Below, one piece after another: positions 37,633-44,889 of a stretch of DNA of 62,446 nucleotides. A program made the translations under genes and the position numbers. Below the pieces are notes generated by a model. It had not been told where the DNA came from and ran no database searches. It was given only the letters and a program-made list of their open reading frames with translations. This DNA is from an uncultured Porphyromonadaceae bacterium (GTDB lineage Bacteria; Bacteroidota; Bacteroidia; Bacteroidales; Muribaculaceae), in assembly GCA_947174335.1 (NCBI GenBank), contig CAMWIM010000006.1, positions 1 to 62,446 on the forward strand, in the 5' to 3' direction. Position 1 is the stretch's first letter. Each line of letters starts with the position of its first letter.

Positions 37633-37652
37633 GGTTGCACCCTGGTGCAACC
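37633..37652. repeat. Nine-base perfect palindrome with minimal loop
   Basis: GGTTGCACC (37633-37641) and GGTGCAACC (37644-37652) are perfect complements with two bases between them. No T-run follows, so it is not a typical terminator. Confidence 0.7.
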
Positions 37653-37821
37653 GGTTAATTTCGACAGGAGCACAGGAGTACGAGGAGAGTCAACGAAGTT
37701 GACGATGTATAGTTAGCCCGGTACGATGGGAGCATAGCGACTGAGTGCCGGGATGGAACCACCCCCCGCCCCACAAGAGTCGGGGTTTATCTCCGACGAT
37801 GTATTAAACCTATATTCATGA

Positions 37822-37844
37822 GTTCATCCCCTTCGAGGATGTAA
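37822..37844. repeat. 23-nt hairpin, ten-three-ten family, copy A
   Basis: Arms at 37822-37831 and 37835-37844 around loop TTC. The paired core CATCC/GGATG has one internal mismatch. It starts with GTTCATC like the copy at base 95. Confidence 0.65.
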
Positions 37845-37862
37845 TTGATGATGTGCATCCCT

Positions 37863-38027
37863 TTCTCAGCCAAGGCGCGATGCGCCATGACTGAGCTATA
37901 CGAATTCAACCTCTTCGAGGTTGGCTTAGTCCCCCTTACGTTATAAATCTTTATTATTAATGACGGTTGGTTAAAGACCAACAACCCTCTTTAACTTAGT
38001 CATGGCGCATCGCGCCTTGGCTGAGAA
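37863..38027. repeat. REPIN-like inverted doublet
   Basis: A 33-base unit at 37863-37895 recurs in inverted orientation at 37995-38027 with one difference. Each unit is itself an imperfect palindrome: outer stem CTCAG/CTGAG (TTAG in the second copy), a four-by-four internal loop, inner stem GGCGC/GCGCC and a three-base loop. Two REP-like units facing each other across 99 bases is the architecture called REPIN. Two smaller hairpins lie in the spacer. No RAYT transposase gene is in the window. Confidence 0.7.
37904..37926. repeat. 23-nt hairpin, ten-three-ten family, copy B
   Basis: CAACCTC (37907-37913) pairs perfectly with GAGGTTG (37917-37923) around loop TTC. It lies in the spacer of the inverted doublet. 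Confidence 0.7.
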
Positions 38028-38044
38028 TGAATCGACACACCCCA

Positions 38045-38067
38045 ATTCATCGTCGTAGATGATGAAC
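38045..38067. repeat. 23-nt hairpin, ten-three-ten family, copy C
   Basis: TTCATCGTC (38046-38054) pairs with GATGATGAA (38058-38066), nine pairs including one G-T, around loop GTA instead of TTC. Confidence 0.7.
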
Positions 38068-38182
38068 CTCCGCAAAAATCAGAGGGATATAGAAAATATG
38101 GGAAATAATTATTAATTTTGCAGTGACATTTTAAAAAGCGTTTACTCGACGCTCCTTCTTGACAAACGGTAAAGATTTTTCA

Positions 38183-38190
38183 TAACTTTG
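38183..38190 (+). promoter_or_regulatory. Bacteroidota -7 box for the DUF3800 gene
   Basis: TAACTTTG followed by C, preceded by a T-rich stretch, 20 bases before the ATG. Predicted start near 38195, giving a short leader of about 15 bases. Confidence 0.65.
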
Positions 38191-38209
38191 CGGTCTAATA
38201 ATATAAAAT

Positions 38210-39031
38210 ATGATATATATTTGGCTTGACGAAAGCGATAAACGTGGTACATACTACTCAAATTTCTATGGAGGAATACTTGTGCAATCTCAACATCGTA
38301 AAGAAGTATTGCGCAGAATGGAAGCTATAAAAGAAGATCTGAATATAATTGATGAAATAAAATGGCAAAAGGTAAATGCTTATCATTATGATAAATATAT
38401 CAGATTGATAGATGAATTGTTTGCAATGGGAAAAGAAGGATTGTTAAAAATAAGAATTTTCTTTCGTCATAACCAGTATGAAGCAGAATTAACGCCTGAG
38501 AAAAGGAAAGAAGAATATCCTCTATTGTATTATCAGTTTATAAAATATGCATTTGGACTTGTCTTTGCTGAAGACAAGGAGGGCATCCGTCTTTATCTTG
38601 ATGAAATACCGTTGAATCAACAAGACAAAGTGAATTTCGTAAAGCATCTCTATGGTTTAAACAACGACCCGGATTTTAAAACAAAAGGAATATATTTTGT
38701 AGAAAAAGGTATTTCAGAAGTCGATTCTAAATCACACCTCCCGCTACAATTTATGGATATTATTCTCGGTGCAATCTGTTTCAAATTAAATGAAAAAGAC
38801 AAACTAAAATCTGATGGAGAAGAACGTCCCGGTAAGCGTACAATACTTAAGCTAAAGCTTTACAAGTATATTAACAGCAAAATCCGAGAAATTTACCCGG
38901 ATTTCAATATCGGAATTAGTACACCGATTACAGAAGAAAGCGACCGTTGGTTTCAAATTTATCGACATTGGAGCTTCAAGCCAAAGCATCACACACGCAA
39001 TCTTACACGAACCAAAAGGGCAAAAAAATAG
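38210..39031 (+). CDS. DUF3800 domain protein
   Basis: 273 residues. The N-terminus IYIWLDESDKRG carries the Asp-Glu-Ser start typical of DUF3800, a family with an RNase H-like fold prediction often found in mobile or defence contexts. Further conserved-looking acids are in RLYLDEIP and QFMDIILGAI. The C-terminus is highly basic (HTRNLTRTKRAKK). The gene is alone, with its own promoter, inside a repeat island, and its codons are clearly more AT-rich than those of its neighbours (many AAA, ATA, TTA), suggesting acquisition. No partner gene of a known defence system is adjacent, so no function is assigned. Confidence 0.8.
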   Translation: MIYIWLDESDKRGTYYSNFYGGILVQSQHRKEVLRRMEAIKEDLNIIDEIKWQKVNAYHYDKYIRLIDELFAMGKEGLLKIRIFFRHNQYEAELTPEKRKEEYPLLYYQFIKYAFGLVFAEDKEGIRLYLDEIPLNQQDKVNFVKHLYGLNNDPDFKTKGIYFVEKGISEVDSKSHLPLQFMDIILGAICFKLNEKDKLKSDGEERPGKRTILKLKLYKYINSKIREIYPDFNIGISTPITEESDRWFQIYRHWSFKPKHHTRNLTRTKRAKK

Positions 39032-39291
39032 TCCTGCGTAACCTACACTTGTGAGCTACGCACTTTTCACGTAGCCGTTCAGTCACGACAGGATATTTTC
39101 GACCACAAAAGTACAATCTTTTTTGCAGTCTTCAAAATTATAACAAAGAAAAGTGTAATTGGGTTTACCCCGACGATGTATTTAGGTAGCCAAAGTGTCG
39201 TTTTAATACAACGTTGCACCGTCTCCAAGTGGTGGACGCACGAGCCGTATGTGCCATACATCCGCCCTATTGTCAAAAATGATAATTCTTC
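39032..39291. other. Intergenic stretch with hairpins and a repeat fragment
   Basis: It contains GCTACG/CGTAGC (39055-39075), GTATG/CATAC with a three-base loop (39247-39259), and at 39161-39182 a fragment GGGTTTA...CGACGATGTATT shared with 37783-37805 on the other side of the DUF3800 gene. A 65-codon minus-strand frame (39079-39276) crosses these repeats and does not look like a gene. Confidence 0.6.
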
Positions 39292-39299
39292 TTAGAATT
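39274..39299 (-). terminator. Possible terminator of the TPR-barrel operon
   Basis: AATTCT (39284-39289) and AGAATT (39294-39299) pair around a four-base loop that overlaps the stop codon. On the minus strand a TTTTT run follows. The stem is short and AT-rich, so strength is doubtful. Confidence 0.4.
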
Positions 39300-40986
39300 T
39301 GACTTCTACGCCGACAAAGCCGGTGATGCCTTGGGCTGGGATGTCGTTGAAGATCGTGGTGTGATGACGCAGGAGATTTTGACCGCGTCCAAAGAATGTG
39401 ACCGAAGGACGGTATTGATATGCAATCTCGGCTGAAAGATTGTTGACCGAAGTCTGATTGACAAGGAATTGCGTATTATTGGGATTTTCAGTCAAGGCAC
39501 CGAAGCCCCACATGCGACGTCCGGAACGGAATTCATAGTCAACTCCGATCTTGAGTTTGCTGAACGGACGGATTGTCAATTTACCTTTTGCAACAATACT
39601 TGCATGGTCACGCCACAAATAATAGCCATGCTTAAATGAATTGGGTGCAAACTCGCCTGAAGCCCATACATCAATCCATGAGCCGTAGCTGTACGATAGC
39701 TTGACTCCGGCATGCCATCCATCAAGGTTGACAGGCGCATACATTTGTCCGTCAAAATAAGGCATCAGCCAGTGACGAGCCATCGAATAACCGCCAAAGA
39801 CTTCAGCTGCCGCACCTTTAAATGGTCCAACAACAAAACGGGCATTAGCATCAAACGGTATGTTTGAGGTCAGATATGCGGCGTGAGGGCTGGTAAACGG
39901 CGAGATACGGTACATATCGGCAAGGCTGTTCATAACCTCGCCACCAATGACATCAGCCTGAATTGCGAAAATCGGGAAAACATTGTAAGTGAAATGAACA
40001 TCGGGGGCTACTCTGATTTTGCCGTAGCTACCACCTACATATTGAACCTTGACACCGGCTTTTACTCTCAAGCCGTCGCTATTGTCAAAGGTGAATGCGG
40101 GAACTGCCGAAACAATCGAGATGAATTTTGAATCGGAGATATGCTCAATCTGATAGAAGTTCATCCCGGCAGGAATAACGGGCGTATCGAAGTCTCCGTT
40201 TCGACGGAACGAACCGTCAACATCGATTGAATAAGGACCGTAAACCATTCCGAAGTCACCGCCAAAGGTCACTTCTTTCATATTTTCATAGTGACGAATC
40301 AAAAGGCTTTCGGGGTTGTTGTTCAGATAGTTGAACAATTGCCCACGCAACCCGACTGTATAAGATTGCACAGCTGATCCGTGTTTCCAACGCGCATCTA
40401 AACCTGCTCGTAATGATTCGTTGTCAATATCTTCAAACCACTTTGGCATATCGACTTTACCAAAACCGAAATCGATATTCATTGTCAGTTGCTGGTTGCG
40501 GTCAAAGTAGTGCAACAGAGCTATGTTTGCGGTTACATCATTACAGCTGATTTTCTGTTCTTTCAGGTCTTTGTTGTAATATCCGCTCTTGTAATTATAG
40601 CCCAAAAATTCGGCTGACGCACCGAGATTGGTGGTGGAATTGTTTATGAAGTTATAACCGGCAGTGGCACCAAGGTTATAAATCGGGAAGTAGCCGATTG
40701 CGGCATATCCGCGATAGGGCGAAGGCTCGATAGCGGCGGCGGTAGCCGAGGGGGAAAGAACACTGAAACGCGGCACGATTCCAACACCACGGTCAACAAG
40801 GTTATATTCGAGATTTGGGCCCTGAGTTGACGTTGACAACACATTATGGGTCACCGGCAATCGGGTGGCAGCTCGCTGCTCGGGCACAATTTCTTTCTCG
40901 ATAGTGATTTCTTTATTGATGTCTTGAGCAAAAGCCGAGATGCCCGCGAGCGAGAAAATCGCTGCAATATATCTTACTGATTTCAT
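39292..40986 (-). CDS. Predicted outer-membrane beta-barrel protein
   Basis: 564 residues with a signal peptide (cleavage after SAFA, about residue 20), then a charged N-terminal stretch (EITIEKEIVPEQRAATRLP). The rest has alternating aromatic and polar residues with many Tyr, Phe and Gly, ending in a terminal phenylalanine (FVGVEVKF), the usual outer-membrane insertion signal. No TonB plug domain is visible, so it is not a TonB-dependent receptor proper. The gene is 28 bases downstream of a large TPR gene on the same strand and presumably works with it. The specific function is unknown. Confidence 0.75.
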   Translation of the reverse strand: MKSVRYIAAIFSLAGISAFAQDINKEITIEKEIVPEQRAATRLPVTHNVLSTSTQGPNLEYNLVDRGVGIVPRFSVLSPSATAAAIEPSPYRGYAAIGYFPIYNLGATAGYNFINNSTTNLGASAEFLGYNYKSGYYNKDLKEQKISCNDVTANIALLHYFDRNQQLTMNIDFGFGKVDMPKWFEDIDNESLRAGLDARWKHGSAVQSYTVGLRGQLFNYLNNNPESLLIRHYENMKEVTFGGDFGMVYGPYSIDVDGSFRRNGDFDTPVIPAGMNFYQIEHISDSKFISIVSAVPAFTFDNSDGLRVKAGVKVQYVGGSYGKIRVAPDVHFTYNVFPIFAIQADVIGGEVMNSLADMYRISPFTSPHAAYLTSNIPFDANARFVVGPFKGAAAEVFGGYSMARHWLMPYFDGQMYAPVNLDGWHAGVKLSYSYGSWIDVWASGEFAPNSFKHGYYLWRDHASIVAKGKLTIRPFSKLKIGVDYEFRSGRRMWGFGALTENPNNTQFLVNQTSVNNLSAEIAYQYRPSVTFFGRGQNLLRHHTTIFNDIPAQGITGFVGVEVKF

Positions 40987-41014
40987 TATCTTGATTTGTT
41001 TCAGAGGTTCAGAA

Positions 41015-44000
41015 TCATTCGTTTTCGTTAGTTGTTTCGAGACGAGAGTCGATCATCGTGAAGATATCAGCTTCGTCGCCGGGATAGTTTTCACGCAACG
41101 AGCGGAGATACTCGTCAGCCTCAAAGGTGTTGCCCTCGGCACGGTTAATATCACTTATGAGGATAAATGCCCGGGCAAGCCAGTAGTTGTGGGGCGGATT
41201 GGCATCAATGAGTTCTTCGGTCACCCTGCGTGCCTCGGCAATATTCCCGTCGTTGAAGTAGTGCTGTGCGAGATAGAATGCCGATTTGGTTCCGTAGAGT
41301 GTCTCGGGGTTGGACGAAAGTTCGTTCCATGTGGCACATGCCTCGATTGAACGTCCGAGCTGTTCGAGAGCGACAGCACGGGAGAATAAAATCTCGTCAC
41401 GCTCGTTTGCTCCGATTGTTGACGATGCCAAAAGCTGATCAGCGGCGTTTAGGGTTGCTTCTGACTCTCCGAGGTCGCGGGATGTACGCATCATTCCGAG
41501 TCGGGCGGCATTCAAAACAGCTGATGACGAACCGGTTTCAGCGAGTTGAGAGTAGGTCTCAAATGCCGAACGTGTACGGTCAAGTGCATTTTCGCCTGAG
41601 GCCTTTATGAGCAAAGCTTCTTCAATAACGCGAGAGTGGGGAAAGCGGTTGACGAGGTCAGCCGCTTTGGCAACAGCCTCGGAATATTTACCCTGCTTCT
41701 CGTATGATTGAGCGATATAATACAATGCGGTCGGAGTGTATTGACCTGAAGCATATTCGGTTACGAACGATTCAAGTCGGCGGATCGTGCCGGTCTTTTC
41801 ATACTCTTTTTCAGCACTTTCAAAGGCTATCTGTTCGATTTCAGAAGTGTTGATTTCGGGTGCATCAGGAACCGAACGCATAAATGCGACATACTCAGTC
41901 AACGTACCTTTGTCGGCATAGATGCGTTTGAGGTCATCGGCTGCCACGCGAGCTTCTTCACTGGTCGGATATTGACTGATTACGTTTCTATAGACTTCGA
42001 CAGCTTCATCACGTCGACCGCCGTTGAGATAGGCAATTGCGAGAAGTATCTGACCCTGACGGCATTGAGCGGTTTCGGGGAATCGTTCAATCAAGATGTT
42101 GTAGGTTTCAATCGCCTTGTTGTCGTTGCCGAGCTCTTGCCATGCTTCAGCCATTTCAAGAAGAGCCGATGGTACGAGGGTTGAATTATAGAATCGGCTG
42201 ATCATAATTGACAAGCCTTCGATTTTCCCTTTGTAGTCGCGACGCAAACCTTTCATCGATGCCTGCTGGAACAAAGCATAGTCGCCGGCAGCGGGGTCGG
42301 CGTTGTAGGCACGTTCATAGAGAGTGGCGGCGCGTGCAAAATCTGACTCGTAATAGAGACAGTCGCCCATACGGTTAAGCGCATCGGCTCTCATCAGCGA
42401 GGTTGCCGAACCGGGACTGAACACGAATGCATCAAACGATTTGTAAGCCGCCTTGAAATCTTTCATGCCGAAATAGGCATATCCGAGGTCATAACGCGCC
42501 AACGAAACATTGGGACGGGAATTTCCGCCTGCCAGATATGCCTGATATGATTTGGCTGCACCGGCATAATCACCTTCCTTATAGAGACATTCGCCAATCC
42601 ACAAGTCGAGTTCATTGTAAATGTCGGCAACGCGTGGTCCCATATTTTTTGCCTGACGGAAACGTTCGAGAGCGAGTGCTGTATTTCCGGCAGCCATGTC
42701 ACGCGTTCCAAGCGTATATAAAATCTGTTGTTTGGCGTTGAGCAACGATTTGGAAGGCTGACTGACTTCCTCGACACTCGCCAACGCCGCTTCATAGTTG
42801 TTGTCGGTGATATATCCGTTAACAAGGTATTCGTGCAATGTGATAGCATAGGGAGAGTCGGGGTATTCATCCAAGAAACGTTTGACTATGCCTATTGTGC
42901 TTGAGAACGGCATCTTGCCACCTTGTATGCGGGTCAAAGCATAGTTATACAGCGCGGTTTCAGAAATCGAGCTGTTATAGTTCATGCGGAACGCACGGTC
43001 AAACAGAGGCACAGCCTTGATATAGTTACCCATTCCGACATAAGCCTGACCGGTTATGAGAGTTGCACTCTGACCCATCTCATTGTCTTCATTTAAAACC
43101 GGAGCCAATGTAGCGACAGCCGCCTCGTACTGTCCCAGACGATACTGGCTCAAGCCCAAAACGTAGAGTGCCGACGGCTGAGGCTCGGTTGCGATACGGC
43201 GATATTTCACAAGATATTCAACCGCATTTTCCATACGACCGATTGAATAAGCCGATTCACCGGCGATGCGCAGAGCTTCGATGACATATTCCTCATCAAC
43301 TTTATTACCCGACGCCAAAAGCTCTGAAGCCACATCATAGGCGTGTTGAAAATCTTTCTCGTTATAATAAAGTTGAGCAAGATAGTAGTTTGTGACCGCA
43401 GTCGGTTCGTCGGGCAAAATCTTAACCTGTTTGAAGGTTTCCAACGCTTCGTCAAAACGTCCCTGACGATACTGAATATAGCCTATATAGAAAAGCGAAT
43501 TGTTTGCATAACGCCGGCTTGACACCAACTGCTTGAAAATAACCTCAGCTTCCTCGGTACGACGGCTCTTCAACATTGCATAAGCGCGATGATAGTCAAA
43601 CTCCTTGCGCGTTTCAGCGTCAAGTTGATAACTTTCCACACGGTCATAACGGACAAGAGCCTCATACCATTCGCCAAGATCATAGAAATAATCACCCAAG
43701 GCAACACTCGCTTTCAGACGAAGCGGCGATACCGGATAATCAGCCATGAATTTTTCGAGCAAATCGAGAGCGTCGGCTCTGCCCTGATGAAGAGATGACA
43801 TCGCGATATAGAAGCGAGCCTGCTCAACCATCGAGGGAGATGCGACGGGCGATTTAACGACCGTTGAAAGGCGGTCGATGCAACCGATATAGTTTGTATC
43901 GTCATACATCTCGACACCGCGAAGGAAATCACCCTCGGGATCAATCGATTTAATTTGGGGGTAGGCAGAAGCCAATGCAAGAGAGAGAGCTATTGCAGCT

Positions 44001-44020
44001 AAAGAGAAGCGTCGGTTCAT
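41015..44020 (-). CDS. Large periplasmic tetratricopeptide-repeat protein
   Basis: 1001 residues with a signal peptide (about 1-20). Almost the whole length consists of TPR-like helical pairs: repeated patterns such as YNYALTRIQGGK, LYERAYNADPAAGDYALFQQ, AIETYNILIERFPETAQC and ALYYIAQSYEKQGKYSEAV. Some units resemble the outer-membrane lipoprotein (BamD/YfiO) and tol-pal CpoB types, but there is no lipobox. It is the first gene of a unit with the barrel protein, driven by a clear promoter at 44047. A scaffold role at the outer membrane is an inference. Confidence 0.8.
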   Translation of the reverse strand: MNRRFSLAAIALSLALASAYPQIKSIDPEGDFLRGVEMYDDTNYIGCIDRLSTVVKSPVASPSMVEQARFYIAMSSLHQGRADALDLLEKFMADYPVSPLRLKASVALGDYFYDLGEWYEALVRYDRVESYQLDAETRKEFDYHRAYAMLKSRRTEEAEVIFKQLVSSRRYANNSLFYIGYIQYRQGRFDEALETFKQVKILPDEPTAVTNYYLAQLYYNEKDFQHAYDVASELLASGNKVDEEYVIEALRIAGESAYSIGRMENAVEYLVKYRRIATEPQPSALYVLGLSQYRLGQYEAAVATLAPVLNEDNEMGQSATLITGQAYVGMGNYIKAVPLFDRAFRMNYNSSISETALYNYALTRIQGGKMPFSSTIGIVKRFLDEYPDSPYAITLHEYLVNGYITDNNYEAALASVEEVSQPSKSLLNAKQQILYTLGTRDMAAGNTALALERFRQAKNMGPRVADIYNELDLWIGECLYKEGDYAGAAKSYQAYLAGGNSRPNVSLARYDLGYAYFGMKDFKAAYKSFDAFVFSPGSATSLMRADALNRMGDCLYYESDFARAATLYERAYNADPAAGDYALFQQASMKGLRRDYKGKIEGLSIMISRFYNSTLVPSALLEMAEAWQELGNDNKAIETYNILIERFPETAQCRQGQILLAIAYLNGGRRDEAVEVYRNVISQYPTSEEARVAADDLKRIYADKGTLTEYVAFMRSVPDAPEINTSEIEQIAFESAEKEYEKTGTIRRLESFVTEYASGQYTPTALYYIAQSYEKQGKYSEAVAKAADLVNRFPHSRVIEEALLIKASGENALDRTRSAFETYSQLAETGSSSAVLNAARLGMMRTSRDLGESEATLNAADQLLASSTIGANERDEILFSRAVALEQLGRSIEACATWNELSSNPETLYGTKSAFYLAQHYFNDGNIAEARRVTEELIDANPPHNYWLARAFILISDINRAEGNTFEADEYLRSLRENYPGDEADIFTMIDSRLETTNENE

Positions 44021-44046
44021 AAAATGTGTAATGGGTTATTGACCTA

Positions 44047-44054
44047 CAAAGTTA
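44047..44054 (-). promoter_or_regulatory. Bacteroidota -7 box for the TPR-barrel operon
   Basis: On the minus strand TAACTTTG followed by T. Predicted start near 44042, leaving a leader of about 20 bases to the ATG at 44020. Confidence 0.6.
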
Positions 44055-44143
44055 ACCCTTTTTTACCATATTCCGCACTTTATAGATTAAAAAAGTGCAA
44101 AACCGACCTGTCAGACTATAATTTTTATATTATTAATGTATAA

Positions 44144-44179
44144 AAATCCCGCCAAACGGGAGTTCGTAAGGCGGGATTT
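44144..44179 (-). terminator. Strong intrinsic terminator of the flavodoxin gene
   Basis: AAATCCCGCC (44144-44153) pairs perfectly with GGCGGGATTT (44170-44179) over a 16-base loop. On the minus strand the stem runs into TTTTTAT. It lies 23 bases past the flavodoxin stop and isolates it from the TPR-barrel promoter. Confidence 0.85.
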
Positions 44180-44201
44180 GTAACTATAAATGATGTTCTT
44201 T

Positions 44202-44705
44202 TTATTTCATTTCCTCGCGGATGATGTCGGTCCAGCCACGCAGACGTAAAGCCGTGGCTTCCGGGTGGTTAACCTCGTCAAGAATCAATCCGCGGATAAC
44301 GCCATCGACTTCGGCAGGAGTGTGTTCATACTCATATCCGATGCCGTCGTAGGGTGCGATAAATTCACACTGGGTCGGAATCAATCGACGATAAATTTCG
44401 CCGACCGCCGCATCAAAAGTATCGCCCATTGTTTCGTCACCGCAGCCAAAGATAGCGACTTTCTTACCCTTTAAATAAAGCGCTTCAAGACCGTCCATAA
44501 AGTCATACCAGTCTTTTTGTAACTGTCCTTTACCCCATGTACTTGATCCGAGAATAAGCACTTCGTACGGGTCAACATCCGACGGTTTTGAGTCGGCAAC
44601 ATTATGAATATCTTTCTCGTCAATATTGAGAAGTTTGCCAATCTTATAGGCAATCTCTTTAGTAGTTCCTGTTGTAGAACCGTAAAATATACCTGTCTTT
44701 TTCAT
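44202..44705 (-). CDS. fldA: Flavodoxin, long-chain type
   Basis: 167-residue FMN electron carrier. The phosphate-binding loop is IFYGSTTGTTKEIAYKI at the N-terminus; the isoalloxazine region shows SSTWGKGQLQKDWYDF and a second loop GCGDE. The inserted segment characteristic of long-chain flavodoxins is present at about 120-140. It is a single-gene unit, with a strong terminator after it. It could replace ferredoxin when iron is low. Confidence 0.93.
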   Translation of the reverse strand: MKKTGIFYGSTTGTTKEIAYKIGKLLNIDEKDIHNVADSKPSDVDPYEVLILGSSTWGKGQLQKDWYDFMDGLEALYLKGKKVAIFGCGDETMGDTFDAAVGEIYRRLIPTQCEFIAPYDGIGYEYEHTPAEVDGVIRGLILDEVNHPEATALRLRGWTDIIREEMK

Positions 44706-44829
44706 CTTGCTTTATGTATTTGATTAATTATTTAACATCGTGGCAAGCCAAAATGTTTAAATGACCTGCTCCCAAAGACAGATTGTCGATAATTTTTTTG
44801 TTTCTTTTAAGCAAATTTACAGAACGTTT

Positions 44830-44861
44830 TTTGTCGATTTGCTGATTTATTGGTATTTTTG
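44830..44861 (+). promoter_or_regulatory. Bacteroidota promoter for purH
   Basis: TTTG at 44830-44833 (-33 element) and TATTTTTG at 44854-44861 (-7 element), 20 bases apart, the best two-part match in the window. Transcription should start near 44866, about 24 bases before the ATG. Confidence 0.65.
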
Positions 44862-44889
44862 CAAATAATTTAGATTTAACACGCAAAAA

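Larger units (their letters stand above)
37558..38209. other. 652-base intergenic island of palindromes, no gene
   Basis: Between the efflux operon and the DUF3800 gene no open frame looks coding, but at least eight inverted repeats occur: 37633-37652, 37689-37703, 37717-37752, 37784-37810, 37822-37844, 37904-37926, 37966-37982 and 38045-38067, as well as a large inverted doublet (37863-38027). The last 100 bases are AT-rich and end in the DUF3800 promoter. This looks like accumulated repeat elements, not a regulatory leader. Confidence 0.8.

Noticed and set aside
37787-37984. 65-codon minus-strand frame in the palindrome island
   Set aside because: It is made of the palindromic repeats themselves (one REP-like arm and two hairpins), so it is repeat sequence that happens to lack stops.
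37558-38209. CRISPR array
   Set aside because: The repeats here are palindromes of different sequence and spacing, not regularly spaced identical repeats.
39079-39276. 65-codon minus-strand frame after the DUF3800 gene
   Set aside because: It crosses the shared repeat fragment and a hairpin, has no promoter, and its C-terminal half is low-complexity.
39292-40986. TonB-dependent receptor
   Set aside because: The length is short for the family and no plug domain or TonB box is visible; only the barrel character can be supported.
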